A stretch of 64,000 nt of DNA, from NCBI RefSeq assembly GCF_030813695.1, contig NZ_JAUSVA010000002.1, forward strand, positions 2,604,001-2,668,000, read 5' to 3'. The DNA comes from Kitasatospora herbaricolor (GTDB lineage Bacteria > Actinomycetota > Actinomycetes > Streptomycetales > Streptomycetaceae). Position numbers and translations under genes: made by a program. The notes beneath the pieces are model-generated. The model had not been told where the DNA came from and did not search any database. It saw nothing but the letters and a program-made list of their open reading frames with translations. Shown in pieces: positions 27,463-35,263 of this stretch (within the stretch, counting starts at the first letter, position 1; the number at the start of each line of letters is the position of its first letter).

Positions 27463-28842
27463 ATGGCCGGGCACACCGTCGACGACTTAAGAGAACGTAC
27501 CCGGGGTGCCGTGGTGACCCCGCAGGACCGGGGCTACGACGAGGCCCGCAAGGTCTACAACGCCACCGCCGACCGCCGGCCCGCGGCCGTCGTCCGGTGC
27601 GCCAACGCCGGTGACGTGATGGCCACCGTCAACTACGCCCGCGAGATGGGCCTGGACCTCGCCGTCCGCGGCGGCGGCCACAGCGCCCCCGGCTACGGGA
27701 CCTGCGACGACGGCGTGGTGGCCGACCTGTCCGGTCTGCGCGGGGTGCGCGTCGACCCGGCGACCCGGACGGCCCGCGCCGAGCCGGGCGCGACCTGGGG
27801 CGACCTGAACGCCGCCACCCACGCCTTCGGCCTCGCCACCACCGGCGGGATCGTCTCCACCACCGGGATCGCCGGGCTGACGCTCGGCGGCGGCTTCGGC
27901 TACCTCTGCCGGACCATGGGGCTGACCTGCGACAACCTGCTGTCCGCCGACGTGGTGACGGCCGACGGCCAGTTCCTGACCGCCGACGCCGACCGGAACG
28001 CCGACCTGTTCTGGGCACTCCGCGGGGGCGGCGGCAACTTCGGCGTGGTGACCTCGTTCGAGTACCGGCTGAGCCCGGTCAGCCAGGTCGTCGCCGGCCC
28101 GATGCTGTTCGAGCTGGAGCACATGGAGAACATCCTGAAGTTCTACCGGGAGTTCGTCCAGGACGCTCCCGAGCAGCTCTTCCTCTTCCCCGGGTTCCAG
28201 ACCGCGCCGCCGCTGCCGTTCATCCCCGAGGACCGGCACGGCGACGTCCTGGGCATCGTGGTGGTCTGCTGGTCCGGACCGCTCGAGGACGCCGACCGGG
28301 TGCTCCGGCCGCTGCGCGACCTGGCCCCCCGGGTCGCCGAGGCGGTCGGGCCGATGCCCTACCCGGCGATCAACAGCGCCTTCGACCCGCTGCTGCCGCC
28401 GGGCCTGCGGGAGTACTGGAAGGGCAGCTTCGCGACCGAGCTGACCGACGCGGCGATCGCGGCCCACCTGGAGCACGGCCCCCGGGTGCCGACGCTCAGC
28501 TCGACCATGCACATCTACCCCGTGAACGGCGCGCCGCAGCGGGTCGCGCCCGAGGCCACCGCGTACTCGTACCGGGAGGCGACGTTCTCCACCGTCATCC
28601 TGGCGGTCTGGGACGACCCGTCCGGCGACGAGGCGCAGACCTCGTGGGTCCGGGACTACTACGCGGCGGTGGCGCCGCACTCCGAGCCCGGCGGGTACAT
28701 CAACTTCATGGGCGAGGACGACCAGGACCGGGTCGAGGACAACTACCGGGGGAACTTCGCCCGGCTGGCCGCGGTGAAGCGGCAGTACGACCCGGACAAC
28801 CTGTTCCACCTCAACCAGAACATCAAGCCGGCCGCGGCCTGA
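27463..28842 (+). CDS. FAD-linked oxidase of the berberine-bridge/PCMH type
   Basis: 459 residues. The N-terminal PCMH FAD-binding domain shows LAVRGGGHSAPGYG, where the His is the usual 8-alpha-histidyl FAD attachment site, and GIAGLTLGGGFGYLCRTMGL. The position that is Cys in bicovalent members appears to be Thr (VSTTGIAGL), so single covalent attachment is inferred. The C-terminal BBE segment includes NYRGNFARLAAVKRQYDPDNLFHLNQNI. It may oxidise sugars or alkaloid-like compounds; the substrate is unknown. GAGGAG lies eight bases before the ATG. No biosynthetic cluster adjoins it. Confidence 0.9.
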   Translation: MAGHTVDDLRERTRGAVVTPQDRGYDEARKVYNATADRRPAAVVRCANAGDVMATVNYAREMGLDLAVRGGGHSAPGYGTCDDGVVADLSGLRGVRVDPATRTARAEPGATWGDLNAATHAFGLATTGGIVSTTGIAGLTLGGGFGYLCRTMGLTCDNLLSADVVTADGQFLTADADRNADLFWALRGGGGNFGVVTSFEYRLSPVSQVVAGPMLFELEHMENILKFYREFVQDAPEQLFLFPGFQTAPPLPFIPEDRHGDVLGIVVVCWSGPLEDADRVLRPLRDLAPRVAEAVGPMPYPAINSAFDPLLPPGLREYWKGSFATELTDAAIAAHLEHGPRVPTLSSTMHIYPVNGAPQRVAPEATAYSYREATFSTVILAVWDDPSGDEAQTSWVRDYYAAVAPHSEPGGYINFMGEDDQDRVEDNYRGNFARLAAVKRQYDPDNLFHLNQNIKPAAA

Positions 28843-28888
28843 GACCGCCGGCCCGGGTCCGGGCGGCTCCGCAGGCGCCGGACAGGCC

Positions 28889-29518
28889 CTAGCGGAGCGG
28901 CCCGTCGCCGGGCTCCTCCTGGTACGAGAAGCGCTTCTCGGCCCACGGGTCGGCCCGGTTGTGGTAGCCGCGCTCCTCCCAGAAGCCCCGTCGGTCGGCG
29001 CGCATGTACTCCACCGCGCGCACCCACTTGGGCCCCTTCCAGGCGTAGAGGTGCGGCACCACCAGCCGGACCGGGAAGCCGTGCTCGACGGTGAGCGGCT
29101 CGCCGTTGTGGTGGGTGGCGAAGACGGTGCGGGGGTCGGCGAAGTCCTCCAGCCGGAGGTTGGCGCTGTACCCGTACTCGGCCCAGACCATCACATGCGT
29201 GACGCCGGGGGCCGGGGGCACCTGTTCGAGGACGGCCGAGGCGGGCACGCCCGTCCAGTCGTTGCCGAGCATCGAGAACCGGGTCACGCAGTGGAAGTCG
29301 GCCTGCACGGTGACCCGGGGCAGGGCGTTGAAGCCGGGGAAGTCCCAGCTGTGCTTCTCGGCCGAGGCGGTCGCCCCGAACACCTGGAAGTCCCAGGTCA
29401 GCGGCTTGAAGCGGGGAACGGGCCCGTAGTGCAGAACGGGCCAGCCGCGTTGCAGGCGCTGGCCCGGTGGGAGCCTCGGGTCAGACGGGGGAAGTGGTTC
29501 TTGTTCGGACTGACCCAT
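28889..29518 (-). CDS. Sulfite oxidase-like molybdopterin protein
   Basis: 209 residues matching the single-domain sulfite oxidase-like/YedY-type fold. It has the molybdenum-ligand Cys77 in FHCVTRFSMLGNDWTGV, HGFPVRLVVPHLYAWKGPKWVRAVEYM, and GFWEERGYHNRADPWAEKRF at the C-terminus. No Tat signal is seen, so a cytoplasmic enzyme is likely, unlike periplasmic MsrP. The ATG at 29518 follows GGAGAC and places MGQSEQEP at the start; upstream codons look non-coding. Divergent from bfr. Confidence 0.88.
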   Translation of the reverse strand: MGQSEQEPLPPSDPRLPPGQRLQRGWPVLHYGPVPRFKPLTWDFQVFGATASAEKHSWDFPGFNALPRVTVQADFHCVTRFSMLGNDWTGVPASAVLEQVPPAPGVTHVMVWAEYGYSANLRLEDFADPRTVFATHHNGEPLTVEHGFPVRLVVPHLYAWKGPKWVRAVEYMRADRRGFWEERGYHNRADPWAEKRFSYQEEPGDGPLR

Positions 29519-29722
29519 GTCTCCATGGTGACAGACGGCGCGTGGTGCTACGTGCGCGCCCCTTGTCCGCGCCGCACGCCCGCCCGGGCAGCGCAATGGT
29601 TGGCAAATCAGATAATCCGGCACATGTCCGTGTGAGTGTGAACTTACTGGAAATACCACCCATCACGGTGCCAGGATGCGGGCAGCCGTGGATCCCGGAA
29701 GCACAGCAGGAAGGCAGACGCC

Positions 29723-30202
29723 ATGAAGGGTGACCCCGAGGTCATCGAGTTCCTCAACGAGCAGCTCACCGCCGAGCTGACCGCCATCAATCAGTACTTC
29801 CTGCACGCCAAGATGCAGGAGAACTTCGGCTGGACGAAGCTCGCGAAGTACACCCGGCACGAGTCCTTCGACGAGATGAAGCACGCCGAGATCCTCACCG
29901 ACCGGATCCTCTTCCTGGACGGGCTCCCGAACTACCAGCGGCTGTTCCACGTCCGGGTCGGCCAGAACGTCAAGGAGATGTTCGACGCGGACCGCCAGGT
30001 CGAGGTCGAGGCGATCGACCGCCTGCGGCGCGGGATCGTGGTGATGCGCGCCAAGAACGACGTCACCTCGGCCAACATCTTCGAGTCGATCCTCGCGGAC
30101 GAGGAGCACCACATCGACTACCTGGACACGCAGCTCGAACTGCTGGAGCGCCTCGGCGAGCCGCTCTACCTGGCCCAGCTGATCGAGCAGCCGGAGTCCT
30201 GA
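29723..30202 (+). CDS. bfr: Bacterioferritin
   Basis: Haem-containing iron-storage protein forming 24-mer shells. 159 residues. Four-helix ferritin core with dinuclear-iron ligands in ELTAINQYFLHA, HESFDEMKHAEILTDRILF (the Met is the haem axial ligand) and ADEEHHIDYLDTQ. GGAAGG precedes the ATG. Its partner ferredoxin Bfd lies just downstream on the opposite strand. No clear iron box was found in its own upstream region. Confidence 0.97.
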   Translation: MKGDPEVIEFLNEQLTAELTAINQYFLHAKMQENFGWTKLAKYTRHESFDEMKHAEILTDRILFLDGLPNYQRLFHVRVGQNVKEMFDADRQVEVEAIDRLRRGIVVMRAKNDVTSANIFESILADEEHHIDYLDTQLELLERLGEPLYLAQLIEQPES

Positions 30203-30319
30203 CCCCGGGAGAGCCACGGGAGGGACTCGTCGGCACGGCGGGAACCTCGTCGGTACCGGCGCAGCCGCGGCGGCGCCGTGACGCACCTACGGCGTGACGC
30301 ACCCACGGGCGGCCCCGGA

Positions 30320-30634
30320 CTAGGCGGCGCGCAGCGGGGCCGGCTCCAGGGACCGGACGGCCGGCAGCGGGGCCTGCCCGGCGGGAGCCGGGGCGGCCGC
30401 CGGCTGCCCGGCGTCGCTCTCCGGGTCCGCGAGGCCGAGCTTGGCGGCCAGCCGGGCGGTCGGGCACGGCCGCGCGCCGTGCTCCCCCAGCAGGGCCTGG
30501 ATCCGGCGGACGCAGGAGCCGCAGTCGGTGCCGGCCTTGCAACCCTTGGCGATCTGGCGGGGGCTGTTGGCGCCGGCGTCGATGGCCTTCTTCACCTGGT
30601 CCTCGGTGACCGCATGGCACATGCACACGTACAT
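30320..30634 (-). CDS. bfd: Bacterioferritin-associated ferredoxin-like [2Fe-2S] protein
   Basis: 104 residues. The first 60 are a BFD-like [2Fe-2S] domain: VCMCHAVTEDQVKKAI (Cys4, Cys6) and GTDCGSCVRRI (Cys38, Cys41). In other bacteria Bfd reduces bacterioferritin to release stored iron. The last 40 residues are an Ala/Pro-rich extension not needed for the fold. Upstream is an A/T-richer region with inverted repeats resembling a DmdR1/IdeR iron box, so induction by iron limitation is inferred. Confidence 0.92.
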   Translation of the reverse strand: MYVCMCHAVTEDQVKKAIDAGANSPRQIAKGCKAGTDCGSCVRRIQALLGEHGARPCPTARLAAKLGLADPESDAGQPAAAPAPAGQAPLPAVRSLEPAPLRAA

Positions 30635-30698
30635 CGCGGTCTCTCCCAGGTGGTTCGGGGGTGATCTCGGGGCGGGTCCCGGTGGGATCCGGAATGAT

Positions 30699-30736
30699 CT
30701 AGGAAGGCTTGCCTTAGCTCACTAAGCCTTACCTTA
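30699..30736. promoter_or_regulatory. Candidate iron box (DmdR1/IdeR) upstream of bfd
   Basis: On the minus strand, TAAGGTAAGGCTTAGTGAG (30736-30718) matches about 15 of 19 positions of the DtxR/IdeR consensus as I remember it (TWAGGTWAGSCTWACCTWA). A neighbouring AAGGCTTGCCTT palindrome lies at 30704-30715. The site is about 85-100 bases upstream of the bfd start. Assignment is by resemblance only. Confidence 0.6.
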
Positions 30737-30759
30737 CCCGCCGATCCGGGTACGAAAAA

Positions 30760-30796
30760 GCCCCTCCGGGCTCGGGAATCCCGAAACCGGAGGGGC
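30760..30796 (-). terminator. Intrinsic terminator of the DAHP synthase gene
   Basis: Ten-bp stem GCCCCTCCGG / CCGGAGGGGC, with a smaller TCGGGA/TCCCGA hairpin in the loop. On the minus strand it is followed by TTTTT: a classical intrinsic terminator about 75 bases after the DAHP synthase stop. Confidence 0.9.
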
Positions 30797-30871
30797 CTTC
30801 GTCACATCACGGGTGTTCCGGCGGGCAGGGCCCGGCCGTGGCGGTGGACGCCGGGGCGGCGGCCGTCGCGG

Positions 30872-32209
30872 TCAGTGACCGCCCCGGTACATCTCGGCCA
30901 CCAGGAACGCGAGGTCCAGCGACTGGCTGCGGTTGAGCCGCGGGTCGCAGGCCGTCTCGTAGCGCTGGTGCAGGTCGTCGACCAGCACCTCGTCGCCGCC
31001 GCCGACGCACTCGGTGACGTCGTCGCCGGTCAGCTCCACGTGGATGCCGCCCGGGTGGGTGCCGAGCGCGCGGTGCACCTCGAAGAAGCCCTTGACCTCG
31101 TCGAGCACGTCGTCGAAGCGGCGGGTCTTGTGGCCGCTGGAGGCCTCGAAGGTGTTGCCGTGCATCGGGTCGCAGATCCACACCGGCTGGGCACCCGAGG
31201 CGGTGACCTTCTCCACCAGGGTGGGCAGGTGATCGCGGATCTTGCCCGCGCCCATCCGGGTGATGAAGGTGAGCCGGCCGGGCTCGCGCTCAGGGTCGAG
31301 CCGCTCGATCAGGGTGAGCGCCTCCTCGACCGTGGTGGTCGGGCCGAGCTTGACGCCGATCGGGTTGCGGATCTTCGACGCGAACTCGATGTGCGCCCCG
31401 TCCAGCTGGCGGGTGCGCTCACCGATCCAGACCATGTGGCCCGACACGTCGTACAGGTCACCGGTGCGCGAGTCCACGCGGGTCAGCGCGGTCTCGTAGT
31501 CGAGCACCAGCGCCTCGTGCGAGGAGTAGAACTCGACGGTCTTGAACTCCTCGGGAGCGACCCCGCAGGCCTGCATGAAGGCCAGCGCGTTGTCGATCTC
31601 CTTGGCCAGCTTCTCGTACCGCTGGCCGGACGGGGAGTTGCGCACGAAGTCCTGGTTCCAGGCGTGCACCTGGCGGAGGTCCGCGTAGCCACCGGTGGTG
31701 AAGGCGCGGACCAGGTTGAGCGTGGCGGCGGACGCGTTGTACATCCGCTTCAGGCGCTCGGGGTCGGGGATGCGGGATTCGGGGGTGAACTCGAAGCCGT
31801 TCACCGAGTCACCCCGGTAGACGGGCAGGGTCACGCCGTCGCGGGTCTCGGTCGACTTGGAGCGCGGCTTGGAGTACTGGCCCGCGATCCGGCCGACCTT
31901 GACCACCGGCACGGAGGCGGCGTACGTCAGCACGGCGGCCATCTGCAGCAGGGTCTTGAGCTTGTTGCGGATCTGCTCGGCGGACACGCCGTCGAAGGCC
32001 TCGGCGCAGTCGCCGCCCTGCAGCAGGAACGCCTCACCACGCGCGACGGCACCGAGCCGGGCGCGCAGCTGGTCGCACTCGCCTGCGAAGACGAGCGGCG
32101 GATACGAGGCGAGGTCCGCAAGAGACTTGCGCAGCGCCTCAGGATCCGGCCATTCAGGCTGCTGCGCCGCGGGCAGGGACTGCCAGGTGTGGAGATTTGT
32201 CACGGTCAC
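30872..32209 (-). CDS. Class II 3-deoxy-7-phosphoheptulonate (DAHP) synthase
   Basis: First step of the shikimate pathway: phosphoenolpyruvate plus erythrose 4-phosphate to DAHP. 445 residues, plant/actinobacterial class II type. Signatures: VFAGECDQLRARLG, LLQGGDCAEAF, VKVGRIAGQYSKPRS, YRGDSVNGFEF, GPTTTVEEAL, DPMHGNTFE, KTRRFDDVLDEVKGFF and CDPRLNRSQSLDLAFLV. The GTG at 32209 is inferred; a second GTG lies two codons later and no strong ribosome binding site is seen. Divergent from the trp leader, coupling chorismate supply and use. Confidence 0.96.
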   Translation of the reverse strand: MTVTNLHTWQSLPAAQQPEWPDPEALRKSLADLASYPPLVFAGECDQLRARLGAVARGEAFLLQGGDCAEAFDGVSAEQIRNKLKTLLQMAAVLTYAASVPVVKVGRIAGQYSKPRSKSTETRDGVTLPVYRGDSVNGFEFTPESRIPDPERLKRMYNASAATLNLVRAFTTGGYADLRQVHAWNQDFVRNSPSGQRYEKLAKEIDNALAFMQACGVAPEEFKTVEFYSSHEALVLDYETALTRVDSRTGDLYDVSGHMVWIGERTRQLDGAHIEFASKIRNPIGVKLGPTTTVEEALTLIERLDPEREPGRLTFITRMGAGKIRDHLPTLVEKVTASGAQPVWICDPMHGNTFEASSGHKTRRFDDVLDEVKGFFEVHRALGTHPGGIHVELTGDDVTECVGGGDEVLVDDLHQRYETACDPRLNRSQSLDLAFLVAEMYRGGH

Positions 32210-32328
32210 GTTGCCAAGGCTACGGGGTGTGACAACAGATTTGTGCCCGCTGCCCGATGGATGAGACGCGTCGTGGACATATCCGTGACGGGCCTCACTT
32301 CCGCGGCGCATCCGCTACGCTCTGCACC

Positions 32329-32388
32329 ATGAACGCGCCGCACACCTTCTCCTGGTGGTGGACCATCCCCGAGGTGGCCCACCGATAG
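32329..32388 (+). CDS. trpL: trp leader peptide (three consecutive Trp codons)
   Basis: A 19-codon reading frame encodes MNAPHTFSWWWTIPEVAHR, with three adjacent TGG codons at 32353-32361. Trp is very rare, so WWW in a tiny frame ahead of anthranilate synthase is diagnostic of transcription attenuation. A terminator hairpin follows at 32409 and trpEG starts at 32513. Trp leader control of an anthranilate synthase has been described in Streptomyces. Ribosome stalling at the Trp codons should favour the antiterminator when charged tRNA-Trp is scarce. Confidence 0.93.
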   Translation: MNAPHTFSWWWTIPEVAHR

Positions 32389-32408
32389 CGCGTCCCTGAC
32401 GACACGAC

Positions 32409-32432
32409 GGCCGCCCCTCGGGGCGGCCTTCT
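32409..32432 (+). terminator. trp attenuator hairpin
   Basis: Nine-bp stem GGCCGCCCC / GGGGCGGCC with a 2-base loop followed by TTCT, 20 bases after the leader stop and 81 bases before trpEG. A GGTGG/CCACC pairing over the Trp codons (near 32354-32382) could form the alternative structure. Confidence 0.85.
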
Positions 32433-32512
32433 GCGTATCGCGAGCAGTTCGGCCCTCCCGGAAAAGCGGATCCACCACCGCACCCCGAGCCTTCCCGGAA
32501 GGAAGCCGCACC

Positions 32513-34477
32513 GTGACCAGTCCCACAGAGCTGCTCGCCCGCCTGACCGCCCCCGGCGCCCCCGCCTTCGCCCTGCTGCACCGCCGGGCCCCCCGGCTCG
32601 CGCCGGACACGGTGGAGGTGCTGCTCGGCACGGCCGGCTCCTACGAGCAGCTCGCCGACCTGCCGGTGCGGTCCGGCGTCCCGGCGGACGGCCCGCGGCA
32701 CGACGTGCTCGCCCTCGTCCCGTACCGCCAGATCCGCGAGCGCGGCTTCGACGCGCACGACGACGGCACCCCGCTGCAGGCGATCTCGGTGGACGAGGAG
32801 CACGCCTTCCCGCTGGCCGAGCTGCTGCCGGCGCTGCCGCAGCTGCCGGTCTCGCTGTCCGGCGGCGGCTTCGACATCGACGACGAGCGGTACGCCGACA
32901 TCGTCCGCGGGGTGATCAGGGACGAGATCGGGCGCGGCGAGGGCGCCAACTTCGTCATCCGGCGGGACTTCACCGCCACCCTGGACGGCTTCGGGCCGGC
33001 CCTGGCACTGTCGCTCTTCCGCCGGCTGCTGGAGCAGGAGCGCGGCGCGTACTGGACCTTCCTGGTGCACACCGGGGAGAGGGTCCTGGTCGGCGCCTCC
33101 CCCGAGGTGCACGTGCGGCAGTCCGGCGGCACGGTCGTGATGAACCCGATCTCCGGCACCTACCGCTACCCGGCGGCCGGCCCCGGCATCGACTCGCTGC
33201 TGGAGTTCCTCCAGGACCCCAAGGAGCTGGAGGAGCTCACCATGGTGGTCGACGAGGAACTCAAGATGATGTGCACCGTCGGCGACCTCGGCGGCCAGGT
33301 GCTCGGCCCGCGGCTCAAGGAGATGGCCCACCTCGCGCACACCGAGTACGAGCTGCGCGGCCGCACCTCGCTGGACGTCCGCGAGGTGCTCAAGGAGACC
33401 ATGTTCGCGGCCACCGTCACCGGCAGCCCGGTGCAGAACGCCACCCGCGTGATCAAGCGGTACGAGGCGACCGGCCGCGGCTACTACTCCGGCGCGCTGG
33501 CCCTGATCGGCCGCTCCGCCAGCGGCGGGCAGCTGCTGGACTCCCCCATCTGCATCCGCGCCGCCGACATCGACCCGGCCACCGGCCGGCTGGTGGTGCG
33601 GGTCGGCGCGACGCTGGTCCGGCACTCCGACCCGGCGTCCGAGGTCGCCGAGACGCACGCCAAGGCCGCCGGCGTGCTCACCGCGATCGGCGCCCGTCCC
33701 GCCCCCGCGCACCGGCTGCCCCGGCCAGGTGGGCCCCGGCTCTCCGACGACCACCGGGTGCAGACCGCGCTGGACGCCCGGCGGGCGAACCTGGCGCCGT
33801 TCTGGCTGCGGATGCAGGAGCCGGCCACCGTGACCCAGGCGCTGCCCACCCTGGTCGTCGACGGCGAGGACACCTTCACCTCGATGCTCGCCCACCTGCT
33901 GGCCTCGCTCGGCCACCAGGTCTCCGTGCTCCGCTACGACACCCCCGGCCTGCGCGAACGCGTCGCGGCCCACCCCGGCACCCTGGTGCTCGGCCCCGGC
34001 CCGGGCGACCCGGCGGACGCGGCCGACCCCAAGATGGCGGTGCTGCGGCCGATCGTGGCCGACGCCCTGGCCGCCGCCCGGAGCGGCGCCCGCAGCGCGC
34101 CGCTGCTCGCGGTCTGCCTCAGCCACCAGTTGCTCTCGGACGCCCTCGGGCTGCCGCTGGCCCGCAAGGCCGTCCCGTACCAGGGCGCCCAGGAGGCGGT
34201 GGACCTGTTCGGCGAGCGCCGGACGGTCGGCTTCTACAACACCTTCACGGCCCGCTGCTCGGACGCCGAGGCCGCCCGGCTGGCCGCCGAGGGCGTCGAG
34301 GTGGCCCGCGACCCGGCCACCGGCGACGTGCACGCGCTGCGCGGTCCCGGCTTCGCCGGCCTGCAGTTCCACCCCGAGTCGGTGCTCACCCGGGACGGCG
34401 TCGACATCGTCGCCGGGCTGCTGGCCCGCCCGGGGGTGCGGGGCGCGGCCGGCGCCGCGCTGCTCGGCCGGGGCTGA
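32513..34477 (+). CDS. Fused anthranilate synthase TrpE-TrpG
   Basis: Converts chorismate plus glutamine to anthranilate. 654 residues. The N-terminal 420 or so form the chorismate-binding synthase (VMNPISGTYRYPA, VDEELKMMC, TSLDVREVLKETMFAATVTGSPVQNATRVIKRYE, GYYSGALALIG). The C-terminal class I amidotransferase has the nucleophile Cys535 (LAVCLSHQL) and the His620-Glu622 pair (FHPES). GTG start with GGAAGGAAG upstream. Fused enzymes occur in Streptomyces both in primary Trp synthesis and in phenazine-type clusters. The Trp leader points to primary metabolism. Confidence 0.93.
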   Translation: MTSPTELLARLTAPGAPAFALLHRRAPRLAPDTVEVLLGTAGSYEQLADLPVRSGVPADGPRHDVLALVPYRQIRERGFDAHDDGTPLQAISVDEEHAFPLAELLPALPQLPVSLSGGGFDIDDERYADIVRGVIRDEIGRGEGANFVIRRDFTATLDGFGPALALSLFRRLLEQERGAYWTFLVHTGERVLVGASPEVHVRQSGGTVVMNPISGTYRYPAAGPGIDSLLEFLQDPKELEELTMVVDEELKMMCTVGDLGGQVLGPRLKEMAHLAHTEYELRGRTSLDVREVLKETMFAATVTGSPVQNATRVIKRYEATGRGYYSGALALIGRSASGGQLLDSPICIRAADIDPATGRLVVRVGATLVRHSDPASEVAETHAKAAGVLTAIGARPAPAHRLPRPGGPRLSDDHRVQTALDARRANLAPFWLRMQEPATVTQALPTLVVDGEDTFTSMLAHLLASLGHQVSVLRYDTPGLRERVAAHPGTLVLGPGPGDPADAADPKMAVLRPIVADALAAARSGARSAPLLAVCLSHQLLSDALGLPLARKAVPYQGAQEAVDLFGERRTVGFYNTFTARCSDAEAARLAAEGVEVARDPATGDVHALRGPGFAGLQFHPESVLTRDGVDIVAGLLARPGVRGAAGAALLGRG

Positions 34478-34591
34478 GGGCCCGCCGGCCCGTCCGCGCC
34501 GCACCGCGCCGGACCCGCCGCCCCGTACCGGCCGTCGTGCGCGGCGCGGGGCGGGCGACGGGGGCGGGACCGGCGGGGGCGGGACGGGCCG

Positions 34592-35263
34592 TCAGGCCTC
34601 GTCGTCGAGGCCCTGCTCGATCGCGTAGCGGACCAGCTCGACCCGGTTGTGCAACTGGAGCTTGCCCAGGGTGTTCTGCACGTGGTTCTGCACGGTGCGG
34701 TGCGAGAGCACCAGGCGGTCGGCGATCTGGCGGTACGACAGCCCCTTGGCCACCAGCCGCAGCACCTCGGTCTCCCGCGCGGTGAGCTGCGGAGCGGCGG
34801 GCGCCGAGGCCTGCGTCGGCTCGGCCGCGAGCCGGCGGAACTCGCCCAGCACCAGCCCGGCCAGGCCGGGTGTGAAGACGGCGTCGCCGACGGCCGTCCG
34901 GCGCACCGCGTCCAGCAGTTCGTCCCGCCCCGCCGACTTCACCAGGTACCCGGTGGCACCCGACTTCACGGCCTCCAGCACGTCCGCGTGCTCGCCGCTG
35001 GCGGACAGCACCAGCACCCGCACCGACGGGTCCTGGCCCACCACCTGGCGGCACACCTCGACCCCGGGCAGGCCCGGCAGGTTGAGGTCCAGCACCACCA
35101 CCTGCGGGCTGCAGGCCCGGGCCCGGCGCACCGCCTCCTCACCGTCCCCGGCGGTGGCGACGACGTCCAGACCGGCCTCGGCGAGATCCCGGGAGACCGC
35201 CTCCCGCCACATCGGGTGGTCGTCCACCACCATCACCCGCAGGGCGACCTGTTCCACCGTCAT
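34592..35263 (-). CDS. macR: NarL/FixJ-type response regulator, MacR-like
   Basis: 223 residues. Receiver domain with acidic pair Asp14-Asp15 (MVVDDHPMW), phospho-acceptor Asp59 (VVLDLNLPG) and Lys in GYLVKSAG. A C-terminal LuxR-type HTH follows (LTARETEVLRLVAKGLSYRQIADRL, SHRTVQNHVQNTL). Its position and partner match MacR (SCO2120), a regulator of membrane-protein genes in S. coelicolor; the name is by memory of that locus. The ATG overlaps the kinase stop (ATGA) and follows GGGAGGGAGC. A matching operator lies at 13213. Confidence 0.88.
   Translation of the reverse strand: MTVEQVALRVMVVDDHPMWREAVSRDLAEAGLDVVATAGDGEEAVRRARACSPQVVVLDLNLPGLPGVEVCRQVVGQDPSVRVLVLSASGEHADVLEAVKSGATGYLVKSAGRDELLDAVRRTAVGDAVFTPGLAGLVLGEFRRLAAEPTQASAPAAPQLTARETEVLRLVAKGLSYRQIADRLVLSHRTVQNHVQNTLGKLQLHNRVELVRYAIEQGLDDEA

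Noticed and set aside
27463..28842. FAD-linked oxidase considered as part of a natural-product cluster
   Set aside because: No polyketide, peptide or terpene synthase, tailoring enzyme or transporter lies next to it.
32513..34477. TrpEG fusion considered as a phenazine-type (PhzE-like) enzyme
   Set aside because: A trp leader and attenuator precede it and no phenazine genes are nearby.
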